Origin: Bacteroidales bacterium | GTDB lineage: Bacteria; Bacteroidota; Bacteroidia; Bacteroidales; UBA932 | DNA: 64,000 nt | Reading direction: 5' to 3' | NCBI GenBank assembly: GCA_017619675.1 | Contig: JAFZRX010000002.1 | Location: 1-64,000 of the forward strand | Part shown: piece after piece, positions 52,287-62,521 of the stretch | How positions within the stretch are numbered: position 1 is the first letter of the stretch | Layout of the letters: the number at the start of each line of letters is the position of its first letter | Notes under the pieces: model-generated | The model's input: only the letters and a program-made list of their open reading frames with translations | Told to the model about the DNA's origin: nothing | Databases searched by the model: none | Translations under genes and position numbers: made by a program

Positions 52287-53420
52287 TTACTTGAAAAGCA
52301 TCTGGGAGAACTCGTGGAACGACTTGCGCCAAACCTGCCACTCGTGGTCTCCGGGGAATGAATTGAACCTTACGTTCACGCCGGCTTCCTGCAGTTGTGC
52401 CGCAGTTGCGCGGGTGTAGTTGATACGGGGGTCCTGCTCTCCGCAGGAGAGGTAGAACACCTTATGTTCCTTGTTGAACTTGGCCGGGTTGGTAAGTATT
52501 CCCGGAACATAGGCCTCGAGGTCCACGTCAGCAGAACCGTTGATTCCTCCGAACATTCCGCTTGAGAATGAAGCCACGTTCGCAAAAACGTCCGGCTCGT
52601 TGAGACCGATCTGGAATGACTGGCCGCCGCCCATTGAAAGGCCGCACATTGCACGGTTCTCAGGTCCCTTCTTTACACGGAAAGTCTTCTCGATGAAAGG
52701 GATGATATTGTTGATGAGTTCCTCCCTGTAACCGGTCATTCCGCCTGGTGTATAACCGCCGCCGCCCGGGCCGCCTGAAGGAACGTTGCTGTCAACGCTT
52801 ACCACAATCATCTCCACGGCCTTGCCCTGTGCGATAAGGTTGTCAAGGATGATGTTGGTGCGTCCCTGCTCTATCCATCCGCGGTAGTCCTCTCCGCCTC
52901 CGTGGTGGATATACACTACGGGGTATTTCTTCTTGCCCTTCTCATAGCTTGCAGGGGTGTATACCCTTACCGGGCGCCATGACTTGGTATAGTTGGAGTA
53001 GTAGCTCAGCTCGCGTACTTGTCCGTGGGGAACATTTTGGATTTCAAAGACTTCCATGCCTTCCTCAGGGATCTCGATGGCGCTGGCCCAGCGGCTGGTT
53101 CCGTAGAAGGAACGGCTTGCCGGATCCGCTACAGAAGCTCCGTTGATGATAAGGGAATAATAGTGGTAGCCGGGAACCTGCGGGTCTGTGGTCACAGTCC
53201 ACATTCCGTCCTGGGTGCGCTGCATGTCGTAACGCTTGCCGCCAAGGTCAATCACTACGCTTGAGGCCTGGCCGGCGCGGAGCCTGAACTCGACGCGGTT
53301 GTCGTTCAGGATACGCGGATAACCGTTCTGGTTGATATTGGTGACAGGAACTTTGTAATCCTGGGCTAAGGCGCTGAGCGAAAAGGCGAGCGCCATGAGG
53401 GCGAGAGCTATTTTCTTCAT
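52287..53420 (-). CDS. CE1-type esterase with N-terminal E-set domain (paralogue A)
   Basis: The protein has 377 residues with a cleavable signal (ALALMALAFSLSALAQ). Residues 22-125 form a CBM48-like E-set domain (SVVIDLGGKRYDM, GYHYYSLIING) and 130-377 the alpha/beta esterase. The oxyanion region is HHGGGEDYRGW, the nucleophile Ser is in CGLSMGGGQS, and the His in GDHEWQVW. Family members release ferulate or acetate from arabinoxylan. A Gly-rich insert SGGPGGGGYTPGG lies near the active site. First gene of the operon with GH27. Confidence 0.93.
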   Translation of the reverse strand: MKKIALALMALAFSLSALAQDYKVPVTNINQNGYPRILNDNRVEFRLRAGQASSVVIDLGGKRYDMQRTQDGMWTVTTDPQVPGYHYYSLIINGASVADPASRSFYGTSRWASAIEIPEEGMEVFEIQNVPHGQVRELSYYSNYTKSWRPVRVYTPASYEKGKKKYPVVYIHHGGGEDYRGWIEQGRTNIILDNLIAQGKAVEMIVVSVDSNVPSGGPGGGGYTPGGMTGYREELINNIIPFIEKTFRVKKGPENRAMCGLSMGGGQSFQIGLNEPDVFANVASFSSGMFGGINGSADVDLEAYVPGILTNPAKFNKEHKVFYLSCGEQDPRINYTRATAAQLQEAGVNVRFNSFPGDHEWQVWRKSFHEFSQMLFK

Positions 53421-53443
53421 AGGTTTCAGTATAATATAATATG

Positions 53444-54621
<1,178 letters not shown>

Positions 54622-54629
54622 ACCATTGA

Positions 54630-55778
<1,149 letters not shown>

Positions 55779-55814
55779 GATTTAAATTATTTTTGCAGAA
55801 ATAGCGAAATTATC

Positions 55815-55822
55815 TATCTTTG
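55815..55822 (+). promoter_or_regulatory. Promoter -7 element of tRNA-Ser
   Basis: TATCTTTG on the plus strand, 16 bases before the tRNA 5' end. Confidence 0.65.
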
Positions 55823-55838
55823 CAATCCCTTCGGGGAT

Positions 55839-55923
55839 GGAGAGTTGGCCGAGTGGTCGATGGCGGCAGTCTTGAAAACTGTTGAGCTGAAAGGCTCCGG
55901 GGGTTCGAATCCCTCACTCTCCG
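55839..55923 (+). tRNA. tRNA-Ser (TGA)
   Basis: An 85-base class II tRNA with the long variable arm. Acceptor GGAGAGT/ACTCTCC, anticodon loop CTTGAAA with anticodon TGA, long variable arm around GAGCTGAAAGGCTC, T arm GGGGG-TTCGAAT-CCCTC. CCA is not encoded. Own promoter and terminator are present. Confidence 0.97.
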
Positions 55924-55924
55924 C

Positions 55925-55954
55925 AAAAAGCCGGCGCAAAAGCGTCGGCTTTTT
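55925..55954 (+). terminator. Intrinsic terminator after tRNA-Ser
   Basis: AAAAAGCCGGCGC-AAAA-GCGTCGGCTTTTT is a 13-bp stem with one G-U pair and a T run; it starts two bases after the tRNA. Confidence 0.88.
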
Positions 55955-56282
55955 GCTTCGCGTGAGGGATTAATTAAATACGGGGGCGCTTCGCTCCCCC
56001 GAACCCCCTGGCCTCCCGGTCGTCGCATCGCTCCTCCCTCCCGGCCTGCGCCTGCTGGCGCTTTCGCTTCGCTCAAAAAGTTAACGAACCACTCTTTGGC
56101 GCTTCGTCCAATCGGGCGTGGATATAAATGGTTGATTGTTAGCATTATAGACAATTCAACGGTCACGGAATCGTGACCGTTAAAAGTGTCATTTATCTGA
56201 TTATCAATGTGTTACATCCACGGGACCCAATGTCGTCCTGAAAAATGATTATGGATGCGTATGAAATTCAGCACGATAAATG
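55955..56282. other. Gene-free stretch downstream of tRNA-Ser
   Basis: About 330 bases with no gene. It holds the second copy of the G-rich hairpin repeat (55982-56009), a C-rich and low-complexity part to about 56070, and a perfect 10-bp palindrome with four-base loop (AACGGTCACG-GAAT-CGTGACCGTT, 56158-56181) without a T run. A 118-codon frame on the minus strand reads through the tRNA complement and is not a gene. No integrase or direct repeat of the tRNA end is seen. Confidence 0.6.
55982..56009 (-). repeat. G-rich hairpin repeat, copy 2 (downstream of tRNA-Ser)
   Basis: On the minus strand AGGGGGTTCGGGGGA is followed by an eight-base loop and CCCCC, matching copy 1 at 48325-48351 at all but one base of the 15-base core. 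It begins about 58 bases after the tRNA-Ser end and runs opposite to the tRNA, as does copy 1. Confidence 0.65.
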
Positions 56283-56290
56283 TATATTTG
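56283..56290 (+). promoter_or_regulatory. Promoter -7 element of the small lipoprotein gene
   Basis: TATATTTG on the plus strand, 11 bases before the ATG at 56302. Confidence 0.62.
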
Positions 56291-56301
56291 TTATAAGTAT
56301 T

Positions 56302-57090
56302 ATGAAAACTTCCAGAATCATATTTTTTGCCTTGGCGGCGGTAATGGCCGTGGCATGTAATAACAAGAAGAAAGATGAGATCCAGCCCGTGTGGGGAACG
56401 CTGGACCATCCGTTGCAGGAAGAACGGGCGCCTGAAAAGGTGCACGGGGCAATGACCCTGCCTTATACGGACCGCTATGAGAATATCCTTGACGACCACG
56501 GCGTAAGCGTCTGGAGCCTGTTGTGGTGTAATCCGGACATCTCCGCTGAAGGTTACGGAATCCATGTCGTAAAGGACAAGAAAACAACACCGTTCCCTAA
56601 TATCTACCACGGAAGGAATCCCTGGGCGGAGTATAACGCTGACAAAGACTTGCTGTGGCTGTCCTGCACAGTCATGGGAGGCACGGGAATACATGTTGAG
56701 AAGCCTTATCTCTTCCGTTTCGATGAAACGGGATCGGCAATAATCGAGACCAAACTGGAACCGTACGAAATCCAGCAGGCACTGCGCAAGCGCCTGAGTT
56801 ACAAAGTGCAGGGAGACGATATCACTTTCTATGACAACGGACAGCCCATCTGCACAGTCACCAACACCATCACGGACATGGGCGGCCTGGATGACGAACA
56901 GCCGGTATGGATTGGAGAGCAATTATCCTATTTCATGGAGGATGGCGACCTGTACGTACGTGTAACGCCCGGTGCAAAGTTCACCACCGGCCTGGTTCTG
57001 ATGTACGACGATATGCCGGAACTGACAGCCAAGATATCTTTCAATGATTACGGCGCTCTGCAGATAGGCGGCATCACAGTTGCATCTTAA
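56302..57090 (+). CDS. Lipoprotein of unknown function
   Basis: The protein has 262 residues from ATG 56302, which follows a promoter and gives a lipoprotein signal (AAVMAVAC, Cys18). An upstream in-frame start at 56245 would include the promoter. The rest is beta-rich and soluble, with tryptophans (SVWSLLWCNPD, PWAEYNADKDLLWLSC) and paired acidic segments, but no known motif. It precedes the alpha-2-macroglobulin gene by 55 bases, which has a promoter of its own. Confidence 0.75.
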   Translation: MKTSRIIFFALAAVMAVACNNKKKDEIQPVWGTLDHPLQEERAPEKVHGAMTLPYTDRYENILDDHGVSVWSLLWCNPDISAEGYGIHVVKDKKTTPFPNIYHGRNPWAEYNADKDLLWLSCTVMGGTGIHVEKPYLFRFDETGSAIIETKLEPYEIQQALRKRLSYKVQGDDITFYDNGQPICTVTNTITDMGGLDDEQPVWIGEQLSYFMEDGDLYVRVTPGAKFTTGLVLMYDDMPELTAKISFNDYGALQIGGITVAS

Positions 57091-57114
57091 CTTCCACTTG
57101 AATCAAGTTTTTTG

Positions 57115-57122
57115 TAAGTTTG
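57115..57122 (+). promoter_or_regulatory. Promoter -7 element of the alpha-2-macroglobulin operon
   Basis: TAAGTTTG on the plus strand, 23 bases before the ATG at 57146. Confidence 0.6.
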
Positions 57123-57145
57123 TATCAATAAAACAAACGTTCGCT

Positions 57146-60100
57146 ATGCGTAAACTTCTATATGCGGCCTCGGTCGCCATTATCGTCATATTTGCCGGTC
57201 TGACGGCATGTACACCCAAACACACAGAGTCCATCGATCCGGCGTTCGCCAATTATATCAGCGCCTACACGGGCGGAGTGGTCCTGGAAGGGACACCCAT
57301 CCGCGTTGAACTGGCTAGGCCTGTCCCCATTGAGAAGCAGGCCCAGGGCCTGTTCCGATTCAAACCCGCCCTTTCAGGAAGCGAGCGCTGGCTGAGCCCT
57401 ACCGTGGTGGAGTTCGTGCCCGACGCCCTCAAGGAAGGAACCGTCTACGAGGGTTCGTTCCAGGTAGGCAAGGTGCTGGACGTGAAAGAAAGCCAGTGCC
57501 AGGCGTTCCCCTTCCAAATACAGGCGGCTCCCAAGACTGCCACGCTGACCCTTGACGGCATTACCATCAGGGACGATGCCACCCTCCAGGGAAGCATCCA
57601 GCTGAGTGTGCCTGCTGCAAAGGAAGACATAGTCCTGACCGTTGATCCGGAGACTCCCGTAACCATCACTGGCGAAGGCAACCTCTTCAGTTTCCAGACA
57701 GCCGGAATAACCCGTTCCAACGTGGACACGCCAGTGAAGATCAGCCTGAAAGTCAACGGCTTCCATGACGCAAAGCCCATCAAGGCCGTCATCCCTGCGG
57801 CTGGATCATTCAAGGTAATAGACGCGCGCATAGTACGTGACGGCAATCCCCACGCGGACGTACGCTTCAGCGAGCCGCTGGCCGCATCGGCCGCACGCGA
57901 AGGCCTCATCGAACTGTCCGGAGCCATCCGCCAGACCATAGACATAAAGGACAACTGCGCCCGCATTTATTTCGAGGCGGAGCCGCGGAAAGATCTCTCC
58001 CTGACAGTACACCGCGGAGTCAAGAGCGAAAGCGGCCTGGCGCTTGCCGATGACTTCCGCACCAGTTTCGCCGCATCGGACCCCTTCCCTGCCGTAGAGA
58101 TACCACTTGAGGGCAATATCCTGCCTGACCAGAGCAACCTGGTGCTTCCATTCCGCGCCGTGAACCTCAGCGCAGTGGACCTCAGGATAATTAAGATATA
58201 CGAGGACAACGTCCTCCTGTTCCTCCAGGAAAACGGCCTGGACGGCAATTCCGAACTGAGGCGCGCCGGACGCCTGGTTTACAGCGGCCAGATTCCATTG
58301 ACCAAAGACCCTTCGCTTGACCTTCACACCTGGAACGACTTCAACATAGACCTGTCAGGCATGTTCCAGAAGGAGCCTGGCGCAATATACCGCATCCTCC
58401 TGTCGTTCAGGAAAGAGTATTCGCTGTACGGAGGCAAGCCTGCCCCGCAGATGCTTCCAGTGGACAGCGGCAAGCCGTCAGAAGAGGAAGAGGCCACCTG
58501 GGATATCCAGAACAGTTACTGGTGGGACAATGTCATTGACTGGAGCCAGTTTGACTGGGACGACGTGAACGACCCCGAGACTCCATCCTACTATATGCAG
58601 TCCGAGCGCTTCAAGGCCGTGAACCTCCTGTCCTCCAACCTTGGCCTTCTGGCCCAGTATGCGGACGGTAACACCCTCTGGGCCACCGCCACCAACCTTG
58701 GTGACGCGACGCCGGCATCGGGGGTTGACCTGGAAGTATACGATTTCCAGTTACAGCGCATCGCCACGGGAAAGACCAACGGAAAGGGACTTGCGGAAAT
58801 ACAGGTTTCACACAAGCCTTTCGTACTCCTGGCCCGGAAGGGCAAGACTATAGGCTACCTGCGCCTGGCCGACGGCTATGAGAAGTCATTCAGCCGCTTC
58901 GACGTAGGAGGACAGGCAGTACAGAAAGGGCTCAAGGGATTCGTATATGGCGAACGCGGCGTGTGGCGCCCCGGCGACACACTGCACGTGAGCATGATCC
59001 TGGCCGACAAGATGCAGCGCATCCCTGAAGGCCATCCTGCTTCCCTGGAGCTCTATACACCTGAAGGCCAGTTCTATACAAGGATGCTCTCTACCGGTCA
59101 GGACGGATTCTACACCTTCCCGGTAGCAACCTCCCCTGAAGATCCCACCGGTTGGTGGAACGCATACATCAAGGTGGGTGGATCCGCCTTCCACAAGAGC
59201 CTGCACATTGAGACCATCAAGCCCAATCGCCTTAAAGTGGCCCTGGACCTGCCGGGCGATGTCCTGCAGGGCGGAGCCCGCACCACGGCCCGCGTGTCGT
59301 CGTCATGGCTGACCGGCGTTCCGGCCTCCGGCCTCCGCGCCAGCGCCACCATGACCCTCTCCAAGGGCCCCGTTTCCTTCCCGGGCTTTGAAGGATACGT
59401 CTTCCGCAATCCAGCCTCAACCTTCGAGGCCAGCGAACATCCTCTCTTCCAGACCATCCTTTCCGACGACGGAACGGCCGACACGGCCTTCAACCTGCCG
59501 CCGGCACAGGATGCGCCGGGACTCCTCCAGGCCTTCATCGTAACATCCGTGATGGAGAGCGGCGGTGACGAGAGTTTCACCACCCAGACCGCGCCGTATT
59601 CTCCGTTCCCGGCCTATGTGGGACTGAAACTCCCTGACGGTGACCTGGAGACTGACAAGGACCACACTGTGAACGTTGCCGTAGTTGACGCCACCGGAAA
59701 GAGGCTTTCCGGCAGGAAGGTGGAATATGCCGTATTCAAACTTGATTGGAGCTGGTGGTGGGAGAACGATCCCTACAGGCTCCAGAGTTATGTGAGCGGC
59801 ACAGGCGCCCAGCCAGTATCATCCGGCACACTGACTTCCGGATCGCAGGACGCCACATTCACACTGAGGGCTTCCGAAGAGGAATGGGGCCGCTATCTGG
59901 TACTGGTAAAGGATGTCCAGGGCGGACATATCTCAGGACAGACCGTAATAATTGACTGGCCTTCATATCAGGGCCGAGCCGGAAGGACGGATCCCAATTC
60001 CGTGTCCATGCTAACCTTCTCAACTGACAAGGACAGCTACAGGGCCGGGGACAAGGCCACCGTATATATTCCAGCTGCCGTCAGCGGACAGGCCCTGGTC

Positions 60101-62521
60101 GCCCTGGAGAACAGCGCGGGCGTGATCAGCCGCGAGTGGGTTTCCACAAAACCCGGCCAGGATACGCCATACACATTTACCGTGACCCCGGAAATGGCTC
60201 CTAACTTCTATGTACAGATAACCCTTGTACAGCCATACAACACAGGGAATGACCTTCCGTTGCGCCTGTACGGCGTCAAGAGGCTGCTGGTGGAGAATCC
60301 GGCATCGCACCTGGAGCCGGTTATCAAGGTTGCGGACACAGTGGCACCTGAAGAGAAGTTCACAATCTCCGTTTCCGAGAAATCCGGCAAGCCTATGACC
60401 TACACCCTGGCGGTAGTGGACGAAGGCCTGCTTGACCTCACAAACTTCAAGACTCCTTCTCCATGGGAGGCAATATACAGTACAGAGGCCCTGAGTGTGA
60501 GGACCTGGGACCTTTATGACCAGGTAGTTGGCGCATTCGCAGGACGCTTCGGTCCAATGCTGTCAATAGGCGGTGACCAGGAGAACATAGTGGCCGCACG
60601 CAAGGACAACAGGTTCAATCCTGTGGTGCAGTTCCTTGGACCTTTCACCCTGAACAAGGGCACTGATTCCCATGAAATCCAGTTGCCAATGTACGTGGGA
60701 AGCCTGCGCGTGATGGTAGTGGCAGGCCACGACGGCGCGTATGGCAACGCCTCGCGCACCGTGGCCGTCAAATCGCCTCTGATGGTGCTCATGAGCCTCC
60801 CGAGGCAGGTATGCACCGGAGAGGATATCGTACTGCCGGTGAACGTGTTCGCCCTTGACGACCAGATCAAGTCCGCACAGGTTACAGTGAAGGTTGAAGG
60901 CCCGCTCCAGATAGACGGATCAGCTTCTACCACGGCACAGTTCGACGGAGCTGGAGATACAGTGGTAAGGTTTGCCCTCAAGGGCACCGGAGAAGGCTCA
61001 GCCAAGGTAACAGTAACGGCCAGCGGTGCATCCCGCAGCGCATACGAAACCGTTGACATCCAGGTGGTTAACCCTAATCCTGAAACCGTCACCGTAAAGC
61101 AGCAAAGGCTGGAAGCCGGGGCTGTCGTAATGTTTGACGCGGGAGCGGGATCCACACTTGAACTAGCAGGATTCCCTGCAGTTGATGCGGCCGGCCTGTA
61201 CAGGACAATGAAGAATTACCCTTACAGCTGCACCGAGCAGCTCTCCTCCAAGGGCCTGACCCTCCTCCATCTGCTGCCGCAGCTGTCAGAGGCTGACTCC
61301 CAGGAGGCGAGGACAATAATACCTAACATCATACACCAGTTATACACCCGTCAGCGCAGCGACGGTGGCTTCTCCTACTGGAACGGCGGCAACAACTCAG
61401 ACTCCTGGGCAAGTTCGATGGCCGGCCAGTTCCTGGCCGAGGCGGCCGCAGCAGGATTCGAGGTACAGGGCGATGTCATAGACAACTGGAAACGCTTCCA
61501 GAACAACCTGAGCCAGGCCTACAGGCTGGCAGGCACCGCCGCCTTCACACAGCTGGACGAGTGCTACCGCCTCTACTCCATGGCTGTGGCAGGCTCTCCT
61601 TCCAATGCGGCTATGAACCGCATCAAGGAGGCCGGATCGCTTGACAGCCGTGCGGAATGGATGCTGGCAGCAGCGTATGCGGTAGCCGGCAAGATACAGC
61701 AGGCAAAGGAACTCACTACCAAGGAAGGCGTTGGAGAATACAGCGCCGCCGACTTCACATACGGATCCAACCTGCGTGACAAGGCGGTAGTCCTTCAGGT
61801 TCTGGCACTCACCGACAACGTCGCGGGCGCCCTTCCGGTTGCCCTTGAGGTTGCCGAGGCCATCAACAATGACCAGTACTCCACCCAGGAGGCAGCCTTC
61901 GCCGCAATGGCAATGGATCGCCTGCTTGCAAAGGTGGGCAGCCAGGGCGTCAAGGCAACCGTGGGCGGTCAGGCAGTAACATCTGCCAAGTCCGTATATG
62001 CGCAGTCCGTTTCCGGAAATGTTGAAGTCAAGAATACGGGCGACCAGTTGCTTTACGCAACCCTCATGACAGTCGCCAAGGCTCCTGCGGGAACTCCTGT
62101 TCCGGCAGCCGCAAACGGCATCAAGCTGACTGTATCCTATCTGGACGCATCCGGCAACGCCATGAAGGTGGATTCAGTTCCGCAGGGAACGGAGTTCACC
62201 GTACAGGTGAAGGTGGACAACGCCACGCCGTCAGACCTCCGATCCCTGGCGCTCAGCGCAAGCATCCCGTCAGGATGGGAAATCCTCAATGACCGCATGC
62301 GCGGCGGCAGCGGACAGGATGACGCGTCTTTCCGCGACATCCGTGACAGCCGCTGCGACTGGTTCTTCGACCTGGCGCAGGGTAAGTCCAAGACCTTCAC
62401 TATGAAGGTACGCGCGGCCTATGAGGGTTCTTACACCCTGCCGTCCATCACCTGCTCCGCCATGTACAATCCGCGCGTCGCGGCCAATACGGCGTCCGCC
62501 AGGACGGTCGTTACCCGATGA
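57146..62521 (+). CDS. Bacterial alpha-2-macroglobulin, thioester type, lipoprotein
   Basis: The protein has 1791 residues from ATG 57146. The signal ends in a lipobox (GLTAC, Cys22). Many MG-type beta domains follow, with the MG1-MG2 region (GVWRPGDTLHVSMILAD near 610) and a bait region, then the thioester motif C1362-TEQ-1365 in PYSCTEQL and an alpha/alpha-barrel TED with QRSDGGFSYWNGG. It traps attacking proteases on the periplasmic side by covalent bonding. Its stop overlaps pbpC (ATGA); the A2M-PBP1C pairing is known from many Gram-negative bacteria, where the trap is thought to guard peptidoglycan repair. Confidence 0.96.
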   Translation: MRKLLYAASVAIIVIFAGLTACTPKHTESIDPAFANYISAYTGGVVLEGTPIRVELARPVPIEKQAQGLFRFKPALSGSERWLSPTVVEFVPDALKEGTVYEGSFQVGKVLDVKESQCQAFPFQIQAAPKTATLTLDGITIRDDATLQGSIQLSVPAAKEDIVLTVDPETPVTITGEGNLFSFQTAGITRSNVDTPVKISLKVNGFHDAKPIKAVIPAAGSFKVIDARIVRDGNPHADVRFSEPLAASAAREGLIELSGAIRQTIDIKDNCARIYFEAEPRKDLSLTVHRGVKSESGLALADDFRTSFAASDPFPAVEIPLEGNILPDQSNLVLPFRAVNLSAVDLRIIKIYEDNVLLFLQENGLDGNSELRRAGRLVYSGQIPLTKDPSLDLHTWNDFNIDLSGMFQKEPGAIYRILLSFRKEYSLYGGKPAPQMLPVDSGKPSEEEEATWDIQNSYWWDNVIDWSQFDWDDVNDPETPSYYMQSERFKAVNLLSSNLGLLAQYADGNTLWATATNLGDATPASGVDLEVYDFQLQRIATGKTNGKGLAEIQVSHKPFVLLARKGKTIGYLRLADGYEKSFSRFDVGGQAVQKGLKGFVYGERGVWRPGDTLHVSMILADKMQRIPEGHPASLELYTPEGQFYTRMLSTGQDGFYTFPVATSPEDPTGWWNAYIKVGGSAFHKSLHIETIKPNRLKVALDLPGDVLQGGARTTARVSSSWLTGVPASGLRASATMTLSKGPVSFPGFEGYVFRNPASTFEASEHPLFQTILSDDGTADTAFNLPPAQDAPGLLQAFIVTSVMESGGDESFTTQTAPYSPFPAYVGLKLPDGDLETDKDHTVNVAVVDATGKRLSGRKVEYAVFKLDWSWWWENDPYRLQSYVSGTGAQPVSSGTLTSGSQDATFTLRASEEEWGRYLVLVKDVQGGHISGQTVIIDWPSYQGRAGRTDPNSVSMLTFSTDKDSYRAGDKATVYIPAAVSGQALVALENSAGVISREWVSTKPGQDTPYTFTVTPEMAPNFYVQITLVQPYNTGNDLPLRLYGVKRLLVENPASHLEPVIKVADTVAPEEKFTISVSEKSGKPMTYTLAVVDEGLLDLTNFKTPSPWEAIYSTEALSVRTWDLYDQVVGAFAGRFGPMLSIGGDQENIVAARKDNRFNPVVQFLGPFTLNKGTDSHEIQLPMYVGSLRVMVVAGHDGAYGNASRTVAVKSPLMVLMSLPRQVCTGEDIVLPVNVFALDDQIKSAQVTVKVEGPLQIDGSASTTAQFDGAGDTVVRFALKGTGEGSAKVTVTASGASRSAYETVDIQVVNPNPETVTVKQQRLEAGAVVMFDAGAGSTLELAGFPAVDAAGLYRTMKNYPYSCTEQLSSKGLTLLHLLPQLSEADSQEARTIIPNIIHQLYTRQRSDGGFSYWNGGNNSDSWASSMAGQFLAEAAAAGFEVQGDVIDNWKRFQNNLSQAYRLAGTAAFTQLDECYRLYSMAVAGSPSNAAMNRIKEAGSLDSRAEWMLAAAYAVAGKIQQAKELTTKEGVGEYSAADFTYGSNLRDKAVVLQVLALTDNVAGALPVALEVAEAINNDQYSTQEAAFAAMAMDRLLAKVGSQGVKATVGGQAVTSAKSVYAQSVSGNVEVKNTGDQLLYATLMTVAKAPAGTPVPAAANGIKLTVSYLDASGNAMKVDSVPQGTEFTVQVKVDNATPSDLRSLALSASIPSGWEILNDRMRGGSGQDDASFRDIRDSRCDWFFDLAQGKSKTFTMKVRAAYEGSYTLPSITCSAMYNPRVAANTASARTVVTR

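Noticed and set aside
55810-56166. 118-codon minus-strand frame across tRNA-Ser
   Set aside because: It is the well-known false frame that arises from the complement of a tRNA-Ser gene ([18 protein letters not shown]).
56158-56181. Palindrome AACGGTCACG-GAAT-CGTGACCGTT called as a terminator
   Set aside because: It lacks a T run on both strands and does not follow a gene closely; noted only as a palindrome in the gene-free stretch.
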